NCBI GenBank assembly: GCA_965116195.1
Contig: OZ220491.1
Span: 1,860,001 to 1,924,000, forward strand
Source: Aldehydirespirator sp965116195
GTDB lineage: Bacteria > Actinomycetota > Acidimicrobiia > Acidimicrobiales > Aldehydirespiratoraceae
DNA length: 64,000 nt
Direction: 5' to 3'
The notes beneath the pieces are model-generated. The model was given only the letters and a program-made list of their open reading frames with translations, did no database searches and was not told the origin of the DNA. Of the stretch, positions 7,941 to 17,123 are shown piece after piece (the stretch's first letter is position 1; each line of letters starts with the position of its first letter). The position numbers were made by a program, and so were the translations under genes.

Positions 7941-8669
7941 GTGTCTGAAGTGATTGCGACTGAGCGGATATACCTGAGAGATGCACAGTGTCGTGACTTT
8001 GAGGCGACCGTTGTAGCTACCGACGAGAACCGGGTGGCTCTTGACACCACCGCGTTCTACGCCACCAGCGGAGGCCAGCCCCATGACACGGGTCACCTGA
8101 GCTGGGCCGGTGGCTCAGCCAGAGTCACCGACGTGAGAGGCCACGATGTGGTGTGGCACACACTGGACGGCTCCGGCATGCCAGCCGCGGGCACGATGGT
8201 GCAAGGAGAAATCGACTGGGAGCGCCGTCATGCTCTGATGCGCACACATACGGCGCTGCACATCCTGTGCGGAGTGATATACAACGAGTGGGGCGTGGCG
8301 GTCACGGGCGGCAACATGGAACCGTTGTCAGCCCGTATGGATTTTGAGTTCAGCCCGCTGCCCGAGGGATTTGCGGCAAAGGTCACCGATCTGGTCAATG
8401 ACGAGATCGCAGCCGATCGGCCCGTCGTGGTGTCGTTTCTGCCCCGGGCCGAGGCCCTCGCTGATGATGAGTTGATCCGCACCAAGGTCAACCTCATCCC
8501 GGAGTCGATTCAGGAGATCCGCGTGGTGGACATAGTGGGCCTTGACCGGCAGGCTGACGGCGGCACGCACCTGCCCTCAACCGGTGGCGTGGGCCGCTTT
8601 GAGGTAGTCAAGACCGAATCCAAGGGCAAGGGCAACAAGCGCCTACGCATTGCCCTCCACGATGCCTGA
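7941..8669 (+). CDS. Alanyl-tRNA editing protein, AlaX-like
   Basis: Free-standing editing domain that hydrolyses mischarged Ser- or Gly-tRNA(Ala). The 242-residue protein has the family pattern: FYATSGGQPHDTGHL (about residue 35), the zinc-binding HTALHIL H-x3-H motif (about 97), and GGTHLPSTGGVGRFEVVKTE near the C-terminus. The second zinc motif is usually C-x3-H; here the stretch reads ADGGTH, so the Cys is absent and zinc binding may use three ligands. Start GTG 7941 follows GGGAGG at 7929-7934. It reads away from sucC, next to the unknown membrane protein. Confidence 0.87.
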   Translation: MSEVIATERIYLRDAQCRDFEATVVATDENRVALDTTAFYATSGGQPHDTGHLSWAGGSARVTDVRGHDVVWHTLDGSGMPAAGTMVQGEIDWERRHALMRTHTALHILCGVIYNEWGVAVTGGNMEPLSARMDFEFSPLPEGFAAKVTDLVNDEIAADRPVVVSFLPRAEALADDELIRTKVNLIPESIQEIRVVDIVGLDRQADGGTHLPSTGGVGRFEVVKTESKGKGNKRLRIALHDA

Positions 8670-8795
8670 CCGTGAGTGAGCTGCGCCATGGCTGAGAACA
8701 CTCGGCGGGCCGTCATCAACGAACAGGACATCGCTGCTGGACAACTCCCTCAGTGGTAGGGGATGAGCCACGCCTGCTGCCGGCGAGTCCAGGCC

Positions 8796-9773
8796 TCAGG
8801 TGGGGTGACGGGTGACCGCTACTGCCAGGTCAAGATGCTCGCCCGCTGATACCGGGTCGGCCACCGACACCTGGAACTCGTCAATCCCGTGGCGCGCCAC
8901 CAGCGCAGCCACCTCAGCACGGCACTCGTTGACAGTTCCACATATCACGAACGCATCAACCCAATCATCACGAACAAGACGTGCAGCTGCTGTGGGCCCG
9001 CCATCCACAAGAGCCCGGCGTATGGCTGCCTCGTCACGGATCCCAAAGCCGATATGTTCCTTGACCTCCTGGGGAGAATCAACAAGGCGGAACGTGAGGC
9101 TGGCACGTGCCTGCTCAAAGGCCTGTTCAGTTGTCACCAGTGCCGTCATGTAGCACAGCCGCAGATGGGGTCGGCCATGCTGATCAGCAGCGGCACGCAA
9201 GGCCGTGACATGCTTGCCGATCAACTCCTTGTGCAGAAATGACAATATGAAGCCGTCCGCCAACTCGCCCGCCAACCGCATCACACGCGGGCCGCGTCCG
9301 GCGAGCCAGATCGGAATATCGGGCCGACCGTAGCCGAGGCGTGCATCCGAGAAACCACCGACGGTGCCCTCATGGTCAACGGTCGCACCCGACCAGAGCG
9401 CACGACTGGTGATCACCAGTTCACGCAGGGCTGTCAGCGGTGCCCTACGGCTGATCGCCAGCGGTGTGAGAGTGAGCGCCCCGCCTGCGCCGATCCCCAG
9501 CACAGCACGGCCGTTGGAAGCCTCGTCCAGAGTGGCAACCGCCGCTGCTGTCACGCCCGGATGACGGGTGTAGGCATTGGTGATGCCGGTGCCCAATTGC
9601 ACCGAGGTGGTGGCCGCGGCGACAGCGCCCAACGTCACCCAGCATTCCCGTGCCGCCAAGCCCTCATCTGGGATCCACACCCGGCGGTACCCGAGCCGTT
9701 CGGCTTCCACAGCAGCATGCACGACCTCAGCAACCGGCCCCTTGGGCATCACCATGCAGGCCAGCTGAACCAC
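8796..9773 (-). CDS. LLM-class (F420-dependent type) oxidoreductase
   Basis: Luciferase-like TIM-barrel flavin or F420 oxidoreductase, 325 residues. Family features are EAERLGYRRVWIPDEG, VQLGTGITNAYTRHPGV (about residue 60), GRAVLGIGAGG and PIWLAGRGPRVMRLAGELADGFIL. These resemble the methylene-tetrahydromethanopterin-reductase-like subfamily used with F420 in actinobacteria. The GTG start is at 9773. The substrate is unknown. It sits alone between alaX and rsh, with a short repeat-bearing gap upstream. Confidence 0.85.
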   Translation of the reverse strand: MVQLACMVMPKGPVAEVVHAAVEAERLGYRRVWIPDEGLAARECWVTLGAVAAATTSVQLGTGITNAYTRHPGVTAAAVATLDEASNGRAVLGIGAGGALTLTPLAISRRAPLTALRELVITSRALWSGATVDHEGTVGGFSDARLGYGRPDIPIWLAGRGPRVMRLAGELADGFILSFLHKELIGKHVTALRAAADQHGRPHLRLCYMTALVTTEQAFEQARASLTFRLVDSPQEVKEHIGFGIRDEAAIRRALVDGGPTAAARLVRDDWVDAFVICGTVNECRAEVAALVARHGIDEFQVSVADPVSAGEHLDLAVAVTRHPT

Positions 9774-9874
9774 AATGACAACAATACGCCCAGACCAAAG
9801 GCCAGCCTTTCACCCATGGTCTCCGGCAATCGGGTGGGCGCTTTCTCGTCTCTCCAAACACCGCGTTCAGCCTC

Positions 9875-9986
9875 TGTGTTGTCACCTGTGACGACAGTCT
9901 CCTAGTGGGAGATGAGCTTCTACTCACGCACCTTGAACGAAACACAGCTTGTGTTGCCGACTGTGACGACAGTCTCCTAGTGGGAG
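9875..9986 (-). repeat. Duplicated 3' end of rsh (75-bp spacing)
   Basis: A 26-bp segment with the last codons and TAG stop of rsh (9961-9986) recurs at 9886-9911. Similarity extends about ten bases further upstream on the plus strand. The extra copy lies in the gap before the LLM gene. Confidence 0.9.
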
Positions 9987-12226
9987 TTGGTGCCGCGACC
10001 CGGGAGCACCCGGTAGGCGTCAAACACACCCTCAAGGCCGAGCACCGACGACAAAACCGAGTCAAGCTGTGACAGGTCGGCCAACTCGAACTCCAGTTCC
10101 ATCCGAGCAATAAAATCGTCACCCGTCTCAGCACGGGCGCTGAGGATGCTGAGCCGATGCGCCGCCAGCACGTCGGTCACGTCACGCAGCAGGCCGGGCC
10201 GGTCCAGAGCCTGTATCGCGATGGTGGTCGAGAACAGGCCGCCGCTCTCGGTCGCCCATTCCACCTCGATCAGCCTGTCGGCTTGGCCCTCGGACAGTCC
10301 TATGGCATTGAGGCAGTCAGCACGATGCACCGACACACCCCGTCCACGAGTGACAAATCCGACGATCTCGTCAGGCGGCACCGGGCCACAGCACTGCGAC
10401 AGCCGGATAAGGATGTCATCAAGCCCCTCAACGTGGACACCGATGTCAGCGCTGGCGCTGCGCCGCTCGGCCCGACGCTGCACCGTGGTGGGCAGCCGAT
10501 CAAGCCCCCTTGGAGCGTCCGAAGTGGTCGTGTCGAGGCCCTGCAACTCCATGGCAACACGTCCCGCAACCGACGATGCCGACTGGTGGCCCTCGCCAAT
10601 GGCCAGGAACAGCAGCTCGGTTGAGCCGTGGTTGAGCCGCTCGGCGACTGTGTTGAGTAGCTTGTCCTTGAGGAGTCGGCGCGCCGGAAGCCCTTCACGG
10701 CGCAGTGCTTGGATCAGTTCGTCACGGCCGTGCTCAATCGCGTCAGCGCGGCGCTCACGCGAGTACCACTGCCTGATCTTGTTGGCTGCCCGACGGCTGG
10801 CCACAAACTTCAGCCAGTCCCGGCTCGGCCCGGCACCCTCGGTACGCGACGTGAATATCTCCACCACGTCGCCCGACTGGAGGTGACTGCCCAACGCAAC
10901 CAACCTGCCGTTCACCTTGGAGCCGACACAACTGTGACCCACATCGGTGTGGATGCTGTAGGCGAAATCAACAGGGGTTGCTCCAGCCGGCAACTCGATG
11001 ACCTTGCCCTGCGGCGTGAACACGTACACCTCGTCGGTGTCAAGATCAAGCTTGAGATTGGACATGAACTCCGCAGGGTCAGAGGTCTCCTGCTGCCACT
11101 CGATGATGCGGGACAGCCAAGCCATGTCCACCGACGGCGATCCGTCCTTGTACTCCCAGTGCGCCGCCACGCCGTACTCGGCGCGCTGGTGCATCTGACG
11201 AGTCCGTATCTGCACCTCCAGCGTCTTGCCTTGTGGCCCCACCACGGTCGTGTGCAGCGACTGGTACAGGTTGAACTTGGGCATGGCGATGTAGTCCTTG
11301 AAGCGGCCCTGCACCGGCCGCCAAGCGGAGTGGATCGAGCCGAGCGCGGCGTAGCAGTCCCTCACCGAATGAACTATCACCCGGATACCGACCAGGTCGA
11401 AGATCTCCGAAAAAGTGCGTCCCTTGACGACCATTTTCTCATAGATCGACCAGAGGTGCTTGGGACGGCCCGTGACCTCGGCGACAATGCCCAACTCGCT
11501 GAGCCGGTTCTCGACGTCACCGAGCACCTGTGCCAGGTAGATGTCACGCTCAGGTGCCCGTTGTTGCACCATCTGATCAATTTCCGCATACCTGCGCGGC
11601 TCCAGTGCCGCGAATGCCAGGTCCTCAAGTTGCTGCTTGATGTCTTGCATACCCAGCCGGTGTGCGAGCGGGGCGTACACGTCAAGGGTTTCGCGGGCGA
11701 TGTAGACCTGCTTGAAGGCCGGGAGTATTGCCAGCGTGCGCAGGTTGTGCAGCCGGTCTGCGAGCTTGATCATCAAAACCCGGAGGTCGCGGGCTATGGC
11801 CACGATCATCTTGCGAACCGAGGCCGCCTGCTGCTGTTCGCGAGTGTCGTAATGCACCCGGTCAAGCTTGGTCACCCCGTCCACGATGCGGCTCACCTCG
11901 GCACCGAAGTCGGCCTCGATAGCGGCCAGAGCCACATCGGTGTCCTCAACAGCATCGTGAAGCAGTGCCGCCGCCACGGTGACATCGTCCAAGCCGAGCT
12001 TGGCGACGATGGTGGCCACCGCAACCGGGTGCCGTATGTAGGGCTCGCCTGAAAGCCGCATCTGCCCCATATGCGCCTGCGCGGCGACATCAAAGGCTCG
12101 TTCGATGAGGTCGGTGGGTGCGCCGCGACGGTGTGCTCTGTAGCTGTCAAGCAGCGCGGCGATCTCGGCTGCAGCCGGACGCTTGGTGCCGCGCCGCCAA
12201 GGCAACACCCTTGTGACTGTTGCCAC
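9977..12226 (-). CDS. rsh: Bifunctional (p)ppGpp synthetase/hydrolase, RelA/SpoT homologue
   Basis: Makes and degrades the alarmone (p)ppGpp. Domain order over 749 residues: HD hydrolase (HPVAVATIVAKLG, LLHDAVEDTD near residue 90), synthetase (YEKMVVKGRTFSEIFDLVGIRV near 265-290), TGS (VYVFTPQGKVIELPAGATPVDFAY near 400), a middle helical part, a conserved-Cys segment (LSQCCGPVPPDEIVGF near 620) and a C-terminal ACT domain. The intact HD motif and synthetase region suggest both activities. Start GTG 12226 follows GAGAGGG. It is the last gene of the long minus-strand housekeeping series beginning at pgsA. Confidence 0.95.
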   Translation of the reverse strand: MATVTRVLPWRRGTKRPAAAEIAALLDSYRAHRRGAPTDLIERAFDVAAQAHMGQMRLSGEPYIRHPVAVATIVAKLGLDDVTVAAALLHDAVEDTDVALAAIEADFGAEVSRIVDGVTKLDRVHYDTREQQQAASVRKMIVAIARDLRVLMIKLADRLHNLRTLAILPAFKQVYIARETLDVYAPLAHRLGMQDIKQQLEDLAFAALEPRRYAEIDQMVQQRAPERDIYLAQVLGDVENRLSELGIVAEVTGRPKHLWSIYEKMVVKGRTFSEIFDLVGIRVIVHSVRDCYAALGSIHSAWRPVQGRFKDYIAMPKFNLYQSLHTTVVGPQGKTLEVQIRTRQMHQRAEYGVAAHWEYKDGSPSVDMAWLSRIIEWQQETSDPAEFMSNLKLDLDTDEVYVFTPQGKVIELPAGATPVDFAYSIHTDVGHSCVGSKVNGRLVALGSHLQSGDVVEIFTSRTEGAGPSRDWLKFVASRRAANKIRQWYSRERRADAIEHGRDELIQALRREGLPARRLLKDKLLNTVAERLNHGSTELLFLAIGEGHQSASSVAGRVAMELQGLDTTTSDAPRGLDRLPTTVQRRAERRSASADIGVHVEGLDDILIRLSQCCGPVPPDEIVGFVTRGRGVSVHRADCLNAIGLSEGQADRLIEVEWATESGGLFSTTIAIQALDRPGLLRDVTDVLAAHRLSILSARAETGDDFIARMELEFELADLSQLDSVLSSVLGLEGVFDAYRVLPGRGTNSH

Positions 12227-12357
12227 TCAGGCCCTCTCAGCCACGGTGCTGCGCACGGTGTCGTGCTCGCAGTGGGTGATGCGTGCTGTCCGACAACATG
12301 CGTAGAGCACCTGACCTGTCACGGCAGCGGAGTGGCGGCACTGCGAGGCGCTTTTGG

Positions 12358-13611
12358 TCAGCGCTTCTTGCGCTTCTTGCGGGGGCGGGGCGGGATGGTG
12401 CCCGGTGCCCGGGTCGCAGCCTTCGGAGTCTGGGTCGGGGTAGGCGCTGCGGCTGCGGTGTCCGCCGTGGTCGTGGTCGTGGTCGTGGTCGTTGCGGCGG
12501 TACCACCGTCGGAGGATCCAGCGGTTCCGGATGCCTGGCCCTGGCTGGTGCCGCCGATGCGACGCCGCCTGGCTGTCGTGGCCTGTCCGAGAACAGCGTC
12601 ATCAATGGCCACCACACGGGTGGCACCGCCGTCGCGGGCCACGCCACGCATTCGCAATCGCTCGGTCACCTCGACATAGGTCGGCTCACGCTCCTTGAGC
12701 CAGGCCACCAGCGCGGCGGCCACAAACAGCGACGAGTACGTGCCCACCACGATGCCCACCAACAGAGCCACGGCGAACTCCTGCAGCGTCACCGCGCCAA
12801 GCACGAACCTTCCGATCACCAGCATCGACAGCACCGGTACCAGTGACGTGATGGAGGTGTTCACCGAACGCATGAGCACCCGGTTGAGCGCAAGGTTCAT
12901 CATCTCGGTGTAGGTATAACGACCTGTGGCGGTCACTCGTCCCACCACTTCGCGCACCTTGTCATAAACCACGATCGTGTCATACAACGAGTAACCCATG
13001 ATCGTGAGGAAAGCAATCACCGTGGCCGGAGTCACCTCAAACTGGAACAGCGAGTAGAAGCCGACCGAGATGACGATGTCATGGACCACTGCGGCCAGCG
13101 CACCCAAGGCCATCTTCCACTCGAGGCGCACGGCGATGTAGACCGCGACCAGGCCAAAGAACGCAAGCAACGCGTTGCGGGCCTTGCGGGTGATCTCTGA
13201 ACCCCACGACGGGCCGACCGTGGTAACGCTCACATCGTTGCGATCAGTACCAGCCAACTCAGCGAGAAGGTCGCGCACTTCATCAACGGAAGCCGCTCCC
13301 ACATCGGCACGCACTCTGATGGTGTCGCCTCCGACCGTCTGGATCTTGGCATCGGCTGCCGGAGTGCCGCGCAGCGCGTCACGAGCCTCGGCCACCGAGA
13401 CACCGGGTGCCGACACCTCCCATGCCGTGCCGCCCTCAAACTCGATACCCAGGTCCACGCCCCGCAAGCCGAAACTGCCGACACTGATGATCACCGCTGC
13501 TACTGAGCCGATCAGCGCGCGTTTCCACAACTTGGGGAAGTCGATCTGCTGTTGTCCCCGATACAGGGTGCTCAACCGCCCCAACAAACTGCGCTTCGCA
13601 GGCTGGCTCAT
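12358..13611 (-). CDS. secF: Protein translocase subunit SecF
   Basis: Inner-membrane partner of SecD that uses the proton-motive force to help secretion. Six helices are expected; visible landmarks are GVDLGIEFEGGTAWEV (about residue 38), VGPSWGSEITRKARNALLAF, FLTIMGYSLYDTIVVYDKVRE and the RSVNTSITSLVPVLSML region. The C-terminus carries a non-family tail of about 70 residues with a run of Thr and Ala/Pro, ending in basic RPRKKRKKR. The frame extends upstream, but MSQPAKRS at 13611 is the start matched by the repeat copies nearby. That gives 417 residues. It is co-transcribed after secD. Confidence 0.92.
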   Translation of the reverse strand: MSQPAKRSLLGRLSTLYRGQQQIDFPKLWKRALIGSVAAVIISVGSFGLRGVDLGIEFEGGTAWEVSAPGVSVAEARDALRGTPAADAKIQTVGGDTIRVRADVGAASVDEVRDLLAELAGTDRNDVSVTTVGPSWGSEITRKARNALLAFFGLVAVYIAVRLEWKMALGALAAVVHDIVISVGFYSLFQFEVTPATVIAFLTIMGYSLYDTIVVYDKVREVVGRVTATGRYTYTEMMNLALNRVLMRSVNTSITSLVPVLSMLVIGRFVLGAVTLQEFAVALLVGIVVGTYSSLFVAAALVAWLKEREPTYVEVTERLRMRGVARDGGATRVVAIDDAVLGQATTARRRRIGGTSQGQASGTAGSSDGGTAATTTTTTTTTADTAAAAPTPTQTPKAATRAPGTIPPRPRKKRKKR

Positions 13612-13830
13612 ACCACCCTGCCTGTGCCGACTGCACAGCATCCATAAGATGGCTTGAACGCGCGCTTCGCGGGCTGGCTCATGCCACCCTGCCTGTGCCG
13701 ACTGCACAGCATCCATAAGATGGCTTGAACGTGCGCACAACAAACTGGCTCATCTTGATGCCACCAGTGGAGTGCCTGCGGCTATCGGGTTGCTTGAACG
13801 TGCGCATCCCGGGCTGGCTCATGCTGGTAT
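13591..13830 (-). repeat. 71-bp repeat copying the secF start region
   Basis: The segment at 13591-13659 (secF first codons plus leader) recurs at 13662-13730 with two differences. A third, decayed copy runs to about 13830 and contains the secD stop. The extra ATG in the second copy is out of frame with secF because the spacing is 71 bp. Confidence 0.93.
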
Positions 13831-15237
13831 TCCAAAGCGTTGCGGATGCTTGTACAGGCTTGAACCCCGGGCCAACAACGCCACCGCAGGCCCCATGAAG
13901 AAATAGGTCGCCACCAGGTCAAGGATCGTGGCCAAGCCCAGATACAGGGCAAAGCCCCTGACCTGACCCGCAGTCAGCAGATACAAGACGACAGCTGCGA
14001 TGAGCGACGCCACATCGGCTTTGACGATGGTTGAGAAGGCCACAGGAAAAGCCCGATCCACCGCCGAACGCAGCGAACGACCAGAACGGACATCCTCTCG
14101 GAGGTGCTCAAAGTAGACCACATTGGAGTCCACCGACACGCCGATCGCCACGATCAGACCGGTGACACCGGCCAGAGTGAGGGCCAACCCGCGGGACTCG
14201 CCCAACCAGGCAATGATCGTCCACAGCAGAGCCCCGGACAGTGCCAGGCTGAGAATGGCCACCAACCCCAGCAACCGGTAGTACAACAACAGATACAGCG
14301 AGATGAGTATCAGACCGATGACTCCCGCCAGCACACCCGCCTCCAAGGCATCAGTACCCAGCGAAGCCGACACGATGCGGCTCTGTTGAGCCTCGAGTTC
14401 CACCGGTAGGGCACCGTAGTCAAGCACGAGCGCCAGGTCGCGGGCCTCGTCCTCGTTGAACCCTCCCGTGATGGTGATCATCGAACGCTCAAAAGGCGAG
14501 TAGGCGGCCGCATCCTCCTGGATGACCGGTGCGCTGACCACCTCGTCGTCGATCTCTATGGCGACCCGTTGGGTGGGACATGACGGCTGCGTGTAGAAGC
14601 AGCGCTGGCCCAACTCGTTGAACAGGTCAATTCCGGCACTGCCCGGCTTGAACGTCGGTGCCACGTGCCAGCCCAGAACTCCCTCGATGCGGGCTGTGGC
14701 CCCCTCAAGGGTGTCGCCTATGACCTCGGTGGGGCCGAGCCGGTAACGGAACACGATGTTGCGGTCGTCGTCGTATTCGGGCAACACGACCTCGGCATCG
14801 GCGAGGTTGGCACCTTCGGTCAGTGCGAACTGCGACATTATCTCGCCGCCTGTCCCGTCGCTGCTCGCGGCCAGATCCAGATAAGCGCTCTCGGGCACCA
14901 CGTCAAGCACCGGCCGGAACCTCAACTCGGCTGTCTGGCCCACCAGGTCAATGGCACGTTGCTGGTCATCCACACCCGGCAACTGCACCAGGATGTCCCC
15001 ACCCTGGGTGCTGATCTCAGGCTCGGCAACGCCCAGACCGTCCACACGGTTACGGATGATCTCCACGGCCTGCTCAAGGTCATCGTCATCAGCGGGGGTG
15101 GTGGGCTCAAGCACCACGCTGGCACCGCCCTGCAGGTCAAGGCCCAGCAACGGCTCGTTGCCGACAACCAGCGTGTAGCCGATTCCAGCAACCGCAACGG
15201 CGACGATGCCGATCAGATAGACAAGTCTGCGGCGCAA
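13819..15237 (-). CDS. secD: Protein translocase subunit SecD
   Basis: Partner of SecF in post-translational export. The protein has 472 residues with an N-terminal helix, a large periplasmic-type domain (LGLDLQGGASVVLEP near residue 32; NRVDGLGVAEPEI) and a five-helix RND-like C-terminal block (GVTGLIVAIGVSVDSNVVYFEHLRED near 355). Start TTG 15237 is preceded by GGGAGG at the right spacing. Order is yajC-secD-secF. Its stop lies within the decayed third copy of the repeat that duplicates the secF start. Confidence 0.95.
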   Translation of the reverse strand: MRRRLVYLIGIVAVAVAGIGYTLVVGNEPLLGLDLQGGASVVLEPTTPADDDDLEQAVEIIRNRVDGLGVAEPEISTQGGDILVQLPGVDDQQRAIDLVGQTAELRFRPVLDVVPESAYLDLAASSDGTGGEIMSQFALTEGANLADAEVVLPEYDDDRNIVFRYRLGPTEVIGDTLEGATARIEGVLGWHVAPTFKPGSAGIDLFNELGQRCFYTQPSCPTQRVAIEIDDEVVSAPVIQEDAAAYSPFERSMITITGGFNEDEARDLALVLDYGALPVELEAQQSRIVSASLGTDALEAGVLAGVIGLILISLYLLLYYRLLGLVAILSLALSGALLWTIIAWLGESRGLALTLAGVTGLIVAIGVSVDSNVVYFEHLREDVRSGRSLRSAVDRAFPVAFSTIVKADVASLIAAVVLYLLTAGQVRGFALYLGLATILDLVATYFFMGPAVALLARGSSLYKHPQRFGIPA

Positions 15238-15345
15238 CGACGCCTCCCGTTAGATGGTGTGTAGCTGATGTGTGGCCGGTGTGTTGCTGATGCTGAACGA
15301 AGCGGTTGAGAGCTACGCTACGCGAGCCGGCGGCCACTGCTGACG

Positions 15346-15675
15346 TCAGCGGTCGTCATCGCCGTCGCCGTCACCACCACTGTCGTTGTTCTCATCAGGG
15401 TCGTTCTGATCGTCGGTGTCGGTTGAATCGATCCTGGCAGCAACAGCGTCGCGGGTCACCTTCAACTCCACGTTGGGGGCAACCTCAAGCCAGATGACCG
15501 CATCTTCCACCTCGGCCACAGCTCCGTGTATGCCGGCGTTGGTCACCACCTCGTCACCTGCCTTGAGGGCACGCACCATCGCCCGCCGGGCCTTCTCGCG
15601 CTTTTGCTGCGGCCTGAACAACAGCCAGTACAACGCTCCGAACATGAGGACGAGGAAGAGGATGGAAAGATCCAT
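15346..15675 (-). CDS. yajC: Preprotein translocase accessory subunit YajC
   Basis: Small single-helix Sec accessory protein of 109 residues. The membrane helix with ILFLVLMFGALYWLLFRPQQKR at the start is the typical YajC signature, followed by KAGDEVVTNAGIHGAVAEVED. The tail is Asp/Asn/Gly-rich and acidic, longer than usual. It lies 11 bp after tgt and upstream of secD in the conserved tgt-yajC-secD-secF order. Confidence 0.93.
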   Translation of the reverse strand: MDLSILFLVLMFGALYWLLFRPQQKREKARRAMVRALKAGDEVVTNAGIHGAVAEVEDAVIWLEVAPNVELKVTRDAVAARIDSTDTDDQNDPDENNDSGGDGDGDDDR

Positions 15676-15686
15676 GACCCACTATC

Positions 15687-16805
15687 CTAAGCCCAGACGC
15701 GGCGTACACCTGCACGCATCGATTCAAAAGTGCCGACACGGATCGCTTCGCGCAACTGCCGGATGAACCGCAGCAGCCAGGCCAGGTTGTGCAGTGTGAT
15801 CAATCGGGCCGCGGTCGGCTCACGCACTGCCAGCAGGTGCCGCAGGTAGCCCCTTGACCAGCGAGCAGCAGGACTCTCGGGAAAACTCGCATCCAACGGC
15901 TCGTCGCTGGAGGCGTGACGAGCCGCCGACAGGTTGTAACGACCGGCATCTGACAGCACGGTGCCGTGTCGTCCCAACCGTGCCGGCAGCACACAGTCAA
16001 ACATGTCCACACCACGTGCCACGGACTCCACAATCCCCAGAGGATCGCCGAGACCCATGAAGTAGCGAGGCCGGTCACCAGGCAGCGCAGAGACGCAGGC
16101 ATCCAGCGCGGCCAACATCTGCGGGCGTGTCTCACCCACCGACAATCCGCCCACGGCGTAACCGTCAAAGCCGATCTCGGTGGTGCGTTCGGCTGACTCC
16201 AGGCGCAGCGCCTCGTCAGCGCCTCCCTGCACGATCCCGAACTGGCACTGTCGTTCAGCAGCATCAGGATGGGTCACAAAAGCGTCACGGCCCTTGCGTG
16301 CCCACAGTGCGCTACGGCACACCGCAGCCTGCAGTTCGTCCCGGTCCGCCACAGCCGACGGGCAGACATCAAGAACCATCGTGATGTCAGCCCCGATCAG
16401 CGCCTGGGCTGACACGGCACCTTCGGGAGTGAGCCGACACGCCGAGCCGTCATAGACAGACTTGAAAGCAGCCCCGTCGTCGTCAATGTCAGGAGCCAGC
16501 GAAAACACCTGATACCCGCCGGAGTCGGTAAGCACATGGCCCGACCAGTCGGCGAAGGCATGGATCCCGCCGAGACGGGCAATCACCTCGGCACCCGGGC
16601 GCAGCATCAGGTGGTAGGTGTTGGCGAGCACCACCTCTGCTCCGAGGGACTCCAGATCACCGGAGTCAAGGTGTGGCACGGCACCACGGGTACCGACCGG
16701 CATGAAACACGGTGTCGAGAAACTGCCTCGGGGCGTGGTGACCGTACCCACGCGAGCACCTTCTGATCCAAGGGTCACCTCAGGCACAAAGATCGCCGAA
16801 GTCAT
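15687..16805 (-). CDS. tgt: tRNA-guanine(34) transglycosylase lacking the zinc cysteines
   Basis: Exchanges guanine-34 for a queuosine precursor in GUN-anticodon tRNAs. At 372 residues it is normal length. Substrate and catalytic segments are intact: LTDSGGYQVFSL (about residue 92), FGIVQGG, VGGLSVGE, and MFDCVLPARLGRHG with the nucleophilic Asp (about 270). The C-terminal zinc site is altered. The family stretch after PLD normally holds three Cys in C-x-C-x2-C spacing, whereas here it reads ASFPESPAARWSRGY with no Cys; the fourth ligand His remains in ITLHNLAWL. It is adjacent to queA, which acts later in the same pathway. Activity without zinc is uncertain. Confidence 0.9.
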   Translation of the reverse strand: MTSAIFVPEVTLGSEGARVGTVTTPRGSFSTPCFMPVGTRGAVPHLDSGDLESLGAEVVLANTYHLMLRPGAEVIARLGGIHAFADWSGHVLTDSGGYQVFSLAPDIDDDGAAFKSVYDGSACRLTPEGAVSAQALIGADITMVLDVCPSAVADRDELQAAVCRSALWARKGRDAFVTHPDAAERQCQFGIVQGGADEALRLESAERTTEIGFDGYAVGGLSVGETRPQMLAALDACVSALPGDRPRYFMGLGDPLGIVESVARGVDMFDCVLPARLGRHGTVLSDAGRYNLSAARHASSDEPLDASFPESPAARWSRGYLRHLLAVREPTAARLITLHNLAWLLRFIRQLREAIRVGTFESMRAGVRRVWA

Positions 16806-17123
16806 CAGTCACGTCGCCCTTCGCGCCGGATGGAAGCCTGTCACTGGACGTTTCTGCCCGTTGCGGCTGTACTGGATGTCGTTCACGTCGCCCTTCGCGC
16901 CGGGTGGATGCCCGCACCCCAATCGTCGTACAATGACGACACTTTCACAGCCTCTCGCGCCGGTTGGAAGTCTGTCACTAACCGCCTCTGACTGTCCGGC
17001 GTTGTAGGTGTTGCCGGACTCTTCGTAGGGCGTGATGAGTGGGTGCCTGTCACTGGACGTTTCTGCCCGTCGCGGCTGTACTGGATGTCGTTCACGTCGC
17101 CCTTCACGCCGGGTGGAAGCCTG
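16806..17123 (+). repeat. Intergenic repeats between queA and tgt (74-bp and multiples)
   Basis: A unit beginning CGTCGCCCTTCGCGCCGG starts at 16812 and 16886 (74 bp apart), and a closely similar copy starts at 17095 (209 bp further, about three units). CTGTCACTGGACGTTTCTGC occurs near 16838 and 17047. The 318-bp gap holds no credible gene; it appears to be built from copies of one unit. Confidence 0.88.

Noticed and set aside
8688..8759. A 23-residue frame (MAENTRRAVINEQDIAAGQLPQW) after alaX
   Set aside because: Slight resemblance to the start of pterin-dehydratase-like proteins, but too short, no ribosome site and no continuation in any frame.
10709..12052. Long plus-strand open frame opposite rsh
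   Set aside because: Antisense shadow of a strongly conserved gene in high-G+C DNA; the translation has no family features.
12440..12500. GTGGTC/GTCGTG microsatellite
   Set aside because: Codes for the Thr run in the SecF tail; a simple slippage tract in a disordered region.
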